A stretch of DNA of 37,615 nt from an uncultured Clostridia bacterium. GTDB lineage: Bacteria > Bacillota > Clostridia > Oscillospirales > Acutalibacteraceae. The notes under the pieces were generated by a model, which was not told the DNA's origin, made no database searches, and saw only the letters and a list, made by a program, of their open reading frames with translations. The position numbers and the translations under genes are program-made. Location of the stretch: NCBI GenBank assembly GCA_947652665.1, contig CANTDZ010000012.1:1-37615 (forward strand), read 5' to 3'. Positions 1 through 6,711 of this stretch are shown here, piece by piece (positions within the stretch are counted from its first letter, which is position 1; each line of letters starts with the position of its first letter).

Positions 1-17
1 TAAATTTTACAAGCCCA

Positions 18-57
18 AGCAGAAGGGACGGAGCAATCCGTCCCTTTCGCTTTTTTA
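18..57 (+). terminator. Intrinsic terminator of an upstream gene
   Basis: A perfect 10-bp stem (23-32 with 37-46, arms AAGGGACGGA and TCCGTCCCTT) closes on a GCAA tetraloop and is followed, after CGC, by a T-rich tract at 51-60. It ends a plus-strand gene lying left of the window. Nothing else is visible in bases 1-80. Confidence 0.85.
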
Positions 58-80
58 TTTTGAAATATTATAGAAAATCC

Positions 81-109
81 TTGACAAGTAAAGCAAGAGG
101 TGTTAATAT
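81..109 (+). promoter_or_regulatory. Sigma-A promoter of the LacI-family gene
   Basis: TTGACA (81-86) and TAATAT (104-109) are separated by 17 bp, a near-consensus housekeeping promoter. The expected transcription start is near 116, inside the dyad that follows. Confidence 0.85.
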
Positions 110-141
110 GGTATCGTCACCACATGGAGACGATACCATAT
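106..141. promoter_or_regulatory. Perfect 13-bp inverted repeat over the -10 and leader: likely operator
   Basis: ATATGGTATCGTC (106-118) is exactly inverted at 129-141 (GACGATACCATAT), with a 10-bp spacer. It overlaps the end of the -10 box, the expected transcription start and a possible upstream ATG at 140. It is placed to be an autoregulatory operator for the LacI-type protein. As RNA it would form a 5' hairpin that could hide the GGAG at 126. The long spacer is unlike the compact CG-centred operators usual for LacI proteins, so another regulator is possible. Confidence 0.6.
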
Positions 142-166
142 GGAAAAAGCGGGGAGGGAAGCGGTT

Positions 167-1183
167 ATGAAGGATGCCAGTGGGAATCCGAAGATGGCCG
201 ACGTAGCGCGGCTGGCCGGAGTTTCGCAGACCACTGTGGGGCGTGTCATACACAAAAATGGCTATGTCTCCGCAGAAAATCGGCAGCGGGTGGAAGAAGC
301 GGTGCGCAAACTAGGCTATGTGCCGAACACGATGGCCCAGGGCCTCAAGAACGGGGTGCAGCTTATAGGCCACATCCTGCAATTCAGCCCGAATATGCTC
401 TTTGCGCAAATCAGCCGGGCGGTAGACGAGGCGTGTACGCAAAAAGGTTACCAGGTGCTGAACTTCACGAAATACGGCCTGCCTGGCGAAGACGAACGCA
501 TCGTCACTGAATTCATCGGCCGGCGGGTGAGCGGCGTAATCATTACCTCCATCGGGCGGCTGGAAGCGCCGTTGCTGAAAAAGCTGGAACGGGCCCGAAT
601 CCCCGTCGTATGGATAGAGCGGGCGCCCGAACATTGCGACCGCGTCCTGCTGGATGACCACGCCGGGACTTATAGCGCGGTGGAATCGATGATAAAGGCA
701 GGGCACCGGAAAATCGCCTACATTGGGCTGGACAGCGGCCAGTCCGTAGAAAAGCTGCGGCTACAAGGATACCGGGATGCCCTGCGGGACAATGGCATCG
801 CTCCCGACCGTCAGATGGAAAAGCTCATGGAGAGCTACCAGCCTCCCAGCGGCTGCAGGGCCATGGCCGACCTTTGGGAGAAATGCCCACGCCCCACCGG
901 GGTCTTCGGGGCGGCAGACACGCTGATTTGCGGGGCCATGCAGTATTTGTACCAGGCAGAAGTAAAAATCCCCACGGAACTTTCCTTAATGGGGTATGAT
1001 AATACCGTGTCGGAGATTTTATCGCCGCCGGTAAATTCGGTGGGCATACACGCGGCCGAAATGGGCCGAAAAGCAGTAGAATTGTTGCTGCGCCGCCGGG
1101 AGGCCCCCGAAGGAGAGCCGGAAACCCTCTGGGTCGGCACGGAGCTTGTGGATAGAGGAACCGTAGTGAAGCCTATAAAATAA
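167..1183 (+). CDS. LacI-family transcriptional regulator
   Basis: A DNA-binding repressor of the LacI/GalR family, probably sensing a sugar or derivative and controlling itself and the adjoining dehydrogenase. The N-terminal helix-turn-helix (about residues 10-29, MADVARLAGVSQTTVGRV) and hinge region (NGYVSAENRQ, then LGYVPN) are followed by a periplasmic-binding-protein-like effector domain to the C-terminus. The usual Ser of the TTVSRV motif is Gly here. The start at 167 is chosen because GGGGAGGG lies 8 nt upstream; the frame is also open from ATG 140, which would add nine residues and sit inside the dyad. Length 338 residues, normal for the family. The next gene starts 23 nt downstream, so the two are probably cotranscribed. 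The effector cannot be read from sequence. Confidence 0.93.
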   Translation: MKDASGNPKMADVARLAGVSQTTVGRVIHKNGYVSAENRQRVEEAVRKLGYVPNTMAQGLKNGVQLIGHILQFSPNMLFAQISRAVDEACTQKGYQVLNFTKYGLPGEDERIVTEFIGRRVSGVIITSIGRLEAPLLKKLERARIPVVWIERAPEHCDRVLLDDHAGTYSAVESMIKAGHRKIAYIGLDSGQSVEKLRLQGYRDALRDNGIAPDRQMEKLMESYQPPSGCRAMADLWEKCPRPTGVFGAADTLICGAMQYLYQAEVKIPTELSLMGYDNTVSEILSPPVNSVGIHAAEMGRKAVELLLRRREAPEGEPETLWVGTELVDRGTVVKPIK

Positions 1184-1206
1184 AAATAGAAAAGGATGGT
1201 ATTCGT

Positions 1207-2250
1207 ATGAAAAAGGTTAAGGTTGGCATTATTGGATGCGGCATGATCACAGCCCGCCGTCACGCCCCGGAGTACACGGACAATCCCCATTCCGAGGTGG
1301 TGGCGCTCTACGACTTCGACCAGGAGCGCGCAAAGGAACTGGCCGCCGGGTACGGGGCAAAGACATACGGCACAGTAGAAGAACTGCTGGCCGACCCCGA
1401 GATCGACGCCGTGAGCATCTGCTCCCCCAACAACACCCACGCCCCTTACAGCATAATGGCTCTGGAGGCTGGCAAGCACGTCTTGTGCGAAAAGCCCATG
1501 GCCTTAGAGCTGTCCGACACCCGCAAGATGATGGAGGCCGCCGAGAAAGCCAGGAAAATCCTGATGATCGGCCACAACCAGCGCCTGCTGCCCACCCACC
1601 GCAAGGCCCGGGAGCTCCTGCAATCCGGCATGATTGGCAATATCCTGTCCATCCAAAGCAACTTCCGCCACCCCGGCCCGGAGTATTGGAGCGTAAACCG
1701 TTCCAACAGCACGTGGTTCTTTGACAAGGACAAGGCCCACTTTGGCGCACTGGGTGACCTGGGGGCTCATAAGCTGGACATCATCCGCTTCCTGACCGAC
1801 GACGAGGTCGACGACATCTGCTGCGAGACCGTCACCCGTGACAAGCGCTATCCCAACGGCCAGCTCATCGACCTGGAGGACAACGCCTCGGCCATCTTCC
1901 ACATGAAAAGCGGCGCCTTTGGCACCATGAACGTCTCCTGGACCAACTACGGCGAGGAGGACAACAGCACCATCATTTATGGCGACAAGGGCGTCATGAA
2001 AATCTTCGGCGACTTCGCGGACGACATCGTGGTGGAACAGCGAGACGGCACCCGAGTCAAGTACCAGGTGGGCTCCATCTCCACCAACACCAAGCAGCTT
2101 AAGAGCGGCATCATTGACGATTTTGTGGAATCCATCGTCAACGAGCGCGCCCCTACCGTCACCGGCCGGGACGGGCACAATACACTGGCGGTCATCGTGG
2201 CGGGAAAGAAATCCGCGGCGGAACGCAAGTGGCTGAAAGTGGAATATTGA
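1207..2250 (+). CDS. Gfo/Idh/MocA-family NAD(P)-dependent oxidoreductase
   Basis: A cytoplasmic dehydrogenase that likely oxidises or reduces a sugar, inositol or a related polyol. The N-terminal Rossmann fold starts with GIIGCGMI (residues 7-14). The family EKP motif is at 95-97 (CEKPMA); its Lys is a catalytic residue in the family. The second conserved patch, GDLGAHKLD (183-191), carries His188, matching the catalytic His of the D-x-x-x-H motif. Length 347 residues is typical. AAAGGAT at 1191-1197 is the ribosome binding site, 9 nt before ATG. It follows the LacI-type gene in one transcription unit, which suggests substrate-induced expression. The substrate is unknown; no transporter or kinase adjoins it. 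Confidence 0.92.
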   Translation: MKKVKVGIIGCGMITARRHAPEYTDNPHSEVVALYDFDQERAKELAAGYGAKTYGTVEELLADPEIDAVSICSPNNTHAPYSIMALEAGKHVLCEKPMALELSDTRKMMEAAEKARKILMIGHNQRLLPTHRKARELLQSGMIGNILSIQSNFRHPGPEYWSVNRSNSTWFFDKDKAHFGALGDLGAHKLDIIRFLTDDEVDDICCETVTRDKRYPNGQLIDLEDNASAIFHMKSGAFGTMNVSWTNYGEEDNSTIIYGDKGVMKIFGDFADDIVVEQRDGTRVKYQVGSISTNTKQLKSGIIDDFVESIVNERAPTVTGRDGHNTLAVIVAGKKSAAERKWLKVEY

Positions 2251-2258
2251 GCATAAAA

Positions 2259-2289
2259 AGAAGGGCTGGGGGGTTCCCAGTCCTTCTCT
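2259..2289. terminator. Bidirectional intrinsic terminator
   Basis: GAAGGGCTGGG (2260-2270) pairs with CCCAGTCCTTC (2275-2285), one G.U pair. T-rich tracts flank it in both directions (TCTGTTTT to the right; TTTTT on the other strand). It lies between the convergent dehydrogenase and MerR-type genes. Confidence 0.85.
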
Positions 2290-2292
2290 GTT

Positions 2293-3033
2293 TTAGCAGC
2301 TTGCTTTTATGGCCGAGGCGATGAATCGCCCAAGCCCCGGTGCCGTCTTCTCGAAGGTGGCCACAAAGCGGGGGTCGTGTTCATACATCTGGGACAGGTT
2401 TTGCAAAATCTCGTCCGAGCAGGTGTAAAAGTTTTTTGTGATGAAGTCCCGCCATTCTTTAACAAGGGCCTGGGCCTTGGGCGAGGACGGCCCGTCCTCC
2501 ATGCAGGCAGCGAAGCGCTGGAAGATATCGCCCATGCCGGCGTAGACCTTGTCCCACTCCTCCTTGCCATAGCAGCCCGTGCGGTGCAGGTATTCGGCAT
2601 ACTCGGCCGTGTTGCCCCAGCGGCCCTTTACCTCTTGGGCGTATTGTTCTTTCTGCTGTTCCAGTTCGGTGGTATCAAAAGCGTTAAAATCCATAATGTT
2701 CTCTCCTTTCAGCAATCGATTGGTTAAATCGATAATCCGGCCCAGCCGCTGGCGCTTGAGCTCCAGCAGCAGGGACTGCTTTTCCAAAGCGTCGTGCAGG
2801 GCGTCGGGCCCGCAGGCCAGCAGGCCGCCGATCTCCTCCAGGGAGAAGTCCAGTTCCCTGTAAAGGAGGATCTGCTGCAGGCGCGCCAGCTCCTTTTCAC
2901 CGTAGAGCCGGTAGCCAGCTTCGGTGACCTGCGCCGGCACGAGCAGGCCCAGCTTGTGGTAATGGTGGAGCGTGCGCACGCTCACGCCGCTGAGGGCGGC
3001 CGCCTGTTTGACGGTAAGCAAATCCTTTTGCAT
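2293..3033 (-). CDS. MerR-family regulator with TipAS-type ligand domain
   Basis: A one-component transcriptional activator. Residues 5-75 form a MerR winged helix-turn-helix (LTVKQAAALSGVSVRTLHHY, with the wing at AGYRLYGEKEL). A coiled-coil dimerisation helix covers about 75-110. The C-terminal half (about 125-240) reads as a TipAS domain, which in Streptomyces TipAL and Bacillus Mta-like proteins binds thiopeptides or other hydrophobic compounds. Length 246 residues matches TipA-type proteins. Its own promoter has a 19-bp spacer, so autoactivation is likely. No obvious efflux target is adjacent: the upstream neighbour is fucO, in the same direction. The ligand is unknown. Confidence 0.92.
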   Translation of the reverse strand: MQKDLLTVKQAAALSGVSVRTLHHYHKLGLLVPAQVTEAGYRLYGEKELARLQQILLYRELDFSLEEIGGLLACGPDALHDALEKQSLLLELKRQRLGRIIDLTNRLLKGENIMDFNAFDTTELEQQKEQYAQEVKGRWGNTAEYAEYLHRTGCYGKEEWDKVYAGMGDIFQRFAACMEDGPSSPKAQALVKEWRDFITKNFYTCSDEILQNLSQMYEHDPRFVATFEKTAPGLGRFIASAIKASC

Positions 3034-3063
3034 ATCGCGCCTCCTTTTCGGTACCGTGGCCCT

Positions 3064-3094
3064 AGTATACGCTATGACGTAAGGGGAGAGTCAA
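3064..3094 (-). promoter_or_regulatory. MerR-type promoter with 19-bp spacer
   Basis: On the minus strand TTGACT (3089-3094) and TATACT (3064-3069) are 19 bp apart, the over-long spacing typical of promoters activated by MerR-family DNA distortion. A short dyad, TACG-N6-CGTA, lies in and next to the spacer. It sits directly before the MerR/TipAS gene, so it is the expected self-regulated site. Confidence 0.75.
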
Positions 3095-3123
3095 GAGGGA
3101 TTTTTTTGTTTTGCCAAAAATTT

Positions 3124-4272
3124 TTACAGCAGCGAGCGGTACAGCTCCGCGATCTCCTCTACGGAAGTCTCACGGGGGTTGCCGGGGCGGCAGGCATCGT
3201 CATAAGCGGACTGGGACAGGAAGGGGATGTCCTCGGGCTTGACGATCTCTTTCAGGTCAGCGGGGATGCCTACGTCCTGGGAGAGCTGCTTGACGGCGTC
3301 GATAGCGGCCTTGCGGTACTCCTCCTGGGTCATGGCGTCTACGTCCTTTACGCCCATGGCCCGGGCAATTTCCCGGTATTTTTCGCCGGTAGCGGGGGCA
3401 TTGTACTCCATAACCGTGGGCAGGATGATGGCATTGGCTACGCCATGGGGGGTGTCATACAGGGCGCCCAGGGGGTGGGCCATGGAGTGCACGATGCCCA
3501 AGCCCACGTTGGAGAAGCCCATGCCGGCCACATACTGGCCCAGCGCCATGTCCTCGCGGCCCTGGGGGTCGTTCTCCACGGCGGCGCGCAGGGAGCGGGC
3601 AATGATTTCGATGGCTTTCAGGTGGAACATATCGGAGAGCTCCCAGGCTCCGGCGGTGATATAGCCTTCAATGGCATGGGTGAGGGCGTCCATACCGGTG
3701 GCGGCGGTGAGGCCCTTGGGCATGGTGGACATCATGTCCGGGTCCACCACGGCGACCACGGGGATGTCGTGGGGGTCTACGCAGACCATCTTGCGGTCCT
3801 TTTCGGCATCGGTAATGACATAGTTGATGGTGACCTCCGCAGCAGTACCGGCGGTGGTGGGCACGGCAATGATCGGCTTTGCCGGGTTCTTGGTGTCGGC
3901 TACGCCCTCCAGGGAGCGTACGTCGGCGAAATCGGGATTGGCGGCAATAATGCCGATAGCCTTGGCCGTGTCCATAGAGGAGCCGCCGCCAATGGCGATG
4001 AGATAGTCCGCCCCTGCTGCCTTAAAGGCTTCTACACCAGACTGGACGTTCTCGATGGTGGGGTTCGCCTTGATATTGGAGTAGATTTCATAAGCCAGGC
4101 CGGCTCCGTCCAAAAGGGCGGTGACCTTCTGGGTCACGCCGAACTTCAGCAGGTCCGGGTCGGAGCAAAGGAGCGCCTTTTGCAGGCCCCGGCCTTTTAC
4201 TTCGGGGACGATGTTTTCGATAGCGCCCTTGCCATGATAGGATGTTTCATTGAGGATAAAACGGTTTGCCAT
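3124..4272 (-). CDS. fucO: Lactaldehyde reductase / 1,2-propanediol oxidoreductase (iron-dependent ADH)
   Basis: Interconverts lactaldehyde and 1,2-propanediol with NADH, the terminal redox step of anaerobic fucose and rhamnose breakdown. The protein closely follows E. coli FucO along its length as I know it: the MANR-ILNET start, GGGS nucleotide-binding loop (about 95-98), PTTAGTAAEVT (138-148) and CVDPHDIP (164-171). Iron ligands correspond to Asp195, His199, His262 and His276. The start at 4272 is preferred over an in-frame upstream codon because AGGAGG (4282-4287) lies 9 nt before it. Length 382 residues equals FucO. TATAAT (4297-4302) upstream suggests its own promoter. No other fucose or rhamnose genes are in the window, so it may serve a pathway encoded elsewhere. 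Confidence 0.93.
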   Translation of the reverse strand: MANRFILNETSYHGKGAIENIVPEVKGRGLQKALLCSDPDLLKFGVTQKVTALLDGAGLAYEIYSNIKANPTIENVQSGVEAFKAAGADYLIAIGGGSSMDTAKAIGIIAANPDFADVRSLEGVADTKNPAKPIIAVPTTAGTAAEVTINYVITDAEKDRKMVCVDPHDIPVVAVVDPDMMSTMPKGLTAATGMDALTHAIEGYITAGAWELSDMFHLKAIEIIARSLRAAVENDPQGREDMALGQYVAGMGFSNVGLGIVHSMAHPLGALYDTPHGVANAIILPTVMEYNAPATGEKYREIARAMGVKDVDAMTQEEYRKAAIDAVKQLSQDVGIPADLKEIVKPEDIPFLSQSAYDDACRPGNPRETSVEEIAELYRSLL

Positions 4273-4296
4273 TTTTGACTGCCTCCTAAAGGGAAG

Positions 4297-4302
4297 ATTA
4301 TA
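4297..4302 (-). promoter_or_regulatory. -10 box of fucO
   Basis: A perfect TATAAT on the minus strand, 24 nt before the fucO start codon. No convincing -35 box is present at 16-18 bp, so activation by a regulator is possible. Confidence 0.5.
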
Positions 4303-4366
4303 CATTCACTTTAGCAGGATTGGGCGGGAAAATCAAGGGTCTTCACATAAAATTCACCAGTACTTC

Positions 4367-4395
4367 TTGATTTCGCCATAAGGAAAGGTTAGAAT
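4367..4395 (+). promoter_or_regulatory. Promoter of the two-component/HtrA operon
   Basis: TTGATT (4367-4372) and TAGAAT (4390-4395) with a 17-bp spacer, 45 nt before the response regulator start. Sigma-A type. Confidence 0.7.
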
Positions 4396-4440
4396 ACACT
4401 AGGAGACGTGTATTTCTTAGAGAGGAGAAAAAAGGAACCT

Positions 4441-5145
4441 ATGGCAACTGGAAAAATCCTGATCGTAGACGACGATACCAATATATGTGAGCTTTTACGC
4501 CTGTACATCGCCAAGGAGGGCTTCGAGGCCTCCATCGCCAACGACGGGGAGACGGCCTTGAAAATGTTCGACAGCATCTCGCCCGACTTAATTTTGCTGG
4601 ACATCATGCTGCCCGGCCTGGACGGCTGGCAGGTGTGCCGGGAGCTGCGCAAGAAGTCCTCGGTGCCCATCATCATGCTGACGGCCAAGGGCGAGGTGTT
4701 CGACAAGGTGCTGGGCCTGGAGCTGGGCGCGGACGATTATGTGGTCAAGCCCTTTGAGACCAAGGAGGTGGTGGCGCGCATCAACGCCGTGCTGCGCCGC
4801 AGCGGCCGGGGGAACGGCCGGCAGGACGACAGCAAGGAGGTGTCCTACGAAAACCTGACCATCAACCTGACCAATTACGAGCTGCGGGTCAAAGGCCAGC
4901 AGGTGGACACCCCGCCCAAGGAAATGGAGCTCATCTACCACCTGGCCTCCAACCCCAACCGGGTCTTTACCCGGGACCAGCTGCTGGATGAGGTCTGGGG
5001 CTTCGACTATTACGGCGACAGCCGCACCGTGGACGTGCACGTAAAGCGCCTGCGGGAAAAGCTGGAGGGCGTGTCGGACAAGTGGACGCTGAAGACCGTG
5101 TGGGGCGTGGGCTATAAGTTTGAAGTAAAAGAAGGGGCAACGTAA
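4441..5145 (+). CDS. OmpR/PhoB-family response regulator
   Basis: The transcriptional output of the two-component system encoded with the next gene. The receiver domain (residues 1-118) shows the acidic pocket Asp10-Asp12, the phosphoacceptor Asp54 (LILLDIMLPG), Thr81 (IIMLTAKG) and Lys103 (YVVKPF). The C-terminal domain (about 130-230) is a PhoB-type winged helix (RDQLLDEVWGFDYYGDSRTVDVHV). The start at 4441 gives the canonical receiver N-terminus; an in-frame GTG at 4408 would add eleven non-conserved residues. AAGGAA and AGGAG both lie upstream. The stop codon directly abuts the kinase start. Operon order with a kinase and HtrA protease resembles Bacillus CssRS-HtrA, so an envelope-stress role is inferred. 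Confidence 0.95.
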   Translation: MATGKILIVDDDTNICELLRLYIAKEGFEASIANDGETALKMFDSISPDLILLDIMLPGLDGWQVCRELRKKSSVPIIMLTAKGEVFDKVLGLELGADDYVVKPFETKEVVARINAVLRRSGRGNGRQDDSKEVSYENLTINLTNYELRVKGQQVDTPPKEMELIYHLASNPNRVFTRDQLLDEVWGFDYYGDSRTVDVHVKRLREKLEGVSDKWTLKTVWGVGYKFEVKEGAT

Positions 5146-6711
5146 GTGCAAAAGAGCATTTTCAAACGGTACCTGGGCATCACCATGGCCATTGTGCTGA
5201 TGAGCTTTGTGATGATGGGCAGCGTGCTGATGGTCTTTTTTGGGCAGTACTGGCGGCAGGAGAAAAAGGCCCTGCTCACCCAGAACGCCGGGTCCATTGC
5301 CGGGGTGTCCAGGCGGTTTTTGTCCGATAAGGGCGAGGGCCAGTATGAGCTGCAAACGGAGCTCCTTAAGACGTTCATCTCCGGGTTCTCGGTGAGTATC
5401 GACGCGGATATTTTTATCACCGACCTGGAGGGGCATATCCTCCTGGGCAACTACCCCAACAGCAAGCTCACCGAACCCCAGGAGGTGCCCAAGCAGTTTG
5501 TGGACCAGGCGGCCAAGGGGATGTTTGAGGGGCGCGACACCTTTGGGGGGCTGTATACCAGCCGGTACTATATCATCGGCGTGCCCATGTCCGTGCAGGA
5601 GGAGGGGCCGGTTGTGGGGGCCGTGTTCGCGGCCACCAGCGCGGCGTCCATGAACTCCGTGCAGGGAGAGGCCTTCAAAATTTTCCTGCTGTCGGCGGGG
5701 GCGGCCATTGCCATCACCTTCTGTATGGCGGGGATGTTCTCTTTCCGGCTGGTGAAGCCTTTAAGGCAGATGTCGGCGGCGGCCAGGAGCTTCGGCGCGG
5801 GGGATTTCTCCATGCGCGTGCCCGTCACCAGTGCGGATGAGATAGGGCAGCTGGCCGTGTCCTTTAACAACATGGCGGATTCGCTGACCAACTCCGAGGG
5901 GATGCGCCGCAGCTTTATCGCCAACGTGTCCCACGAGCTGAAAACCCCCATGACCACCATCGCCGGCTTCATTGACGGCATACTGGACGGCACCATCCCC
6001 CAGGAGGAGCAGAGCAAATACCTGCACATCGTGTCGGACGAGGTAAAGCGGCTGTCCCGGCTTGTCAAGTCCATGCTGGATCTGTCCCGCATTGACAGCG
6101 GCGACATGGAGATACATCCCGCGCGGTTTGATATGACCAACACCATCGTGTCCACCCTGCTGACGTTTGAAAAGAGCATTGACGAAAAGCAGATCGAAAT
6201 AAAGGGCCTGGAGGACGCCTGCCCCCAGACCGTCTACGGCGACCCCGACCTTTTGCACCAGGTCGTGTATAACTTAGTGGAAAACGCGGTAAAATTTACC
6301 AATACGGGCGGTTCCATCACTCCCCGGGTCATTGACGGCATTGACCGCACCACCGTGGTCATTGAGAACACGGGGCCGGGCATCGCGCCGGAAGACCTGC
6401 CCATGGTCTTTGACCGTTTTTATAAAGGCGACAAGTCCCGCAGCCGGGACAAGAACGGCATGGGCCTGGGGCTGTATTTGGTACGCACCATCTTAAAGCT
6501 GCACGGGGGCGACATTACGGTGAGCTCGGTGCAGGGGGAGTTCTGCCGGTTTGAATTCACCATCCCCAAGCCGCCGGAGCCTCCGAAGCTCAAAGAGAAG
6601 GAACCCCGCGTCCGGGAAAGCAAGCGGAAACAGGATAAACACGACAAGCATGACAAGCACGAGAAGGAATCCCCCGAAAGGAGTAAGGAAGATGACGGAC
6701 ATGGAAAATAA
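5146..6711 (+). CDS. Membrane sensor histidine kinase
   Basis: Senses an extracytoplasmic signal and phosphorylates the adjoining regulator. It has transmembrane segments at about 11-33 and 179-200, an extracytoplasmic sensor region of about 145 residues between them, a HAMP domain (about 200-252), a HisKA dimerisation domain with the phospho-accepting His263 (NVSHELKTP), and an ATPase domain with the N box (NLVENAVKF, 376-384), G1 (NTGPGI, 408-413) and G2 (GMGLGLYL, 438-445). Translation starts at GTG, immediately after the regulator's stop, with AAGGGG upstream. After the kinase core comes a very unusual tail (about 475-521), rich in Pro, Lys, Asp and His with KHDKHDKHEK repeats. The end overlaps the protease start by 20 bp, so some of this tail may reflect the overlap. 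Confidence 0.94.
   Translation: MQKSIFKRYLGITMAIVLMSFVMMGSVLMVFFGQYWRQEKKALLTQNAGSIAGVSRRFLSDKGEGQYELQTELLKTFISGFSVSIDADIFITDLEGHILLGNYPNSKLTEPQEVPKQFVDQAAKGMFEGRDTFGGLYTSRYYIIGVPMSVQEEGPVVGAVFAATSAASMNSVQGEAFKIFLLSAGAAIAITFCMAGMFSFRLVKPLRQMSAAARSFGAGDFSMRVPVTSADEIGQLAVSFNNMADSLTNSEGMRRSFIANVSHELKTPMTTIAGFIDGILDGTIPQEEQSKYLHIVSDEVKRLSRLVKSMLDLSRIDSGDMEIHPARFDMTNTIVSTLLTFEKSIDEKQIEIKGLEDACPQTVYGDPDLLHQVVYNLVENAVKFTNTGGSITPRVIDGIDRTTVVIENTGPGIAPEDLPMVFDRFYKGDKSRSRDKNGMGLGLYLVRTILKLHGGDITVSSVQGEFCRFEFTIPKPPEPPKLKEKEPRVRESKRKQDKHDKHDKHEKESPERSKEDDGHGK

Noticed and set aside
3096..3123. Possible terminator after fucO
   Set aside because: Only A/T runs with a very weak stem are visible, so it does not support a call.
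2794..4278. 494-codon open frame opposite the MerR and fucO genes
   Set aside because: Antisense shadow of GC-rich codon bias: it runs across two well-supported genes and resembles no protein family.
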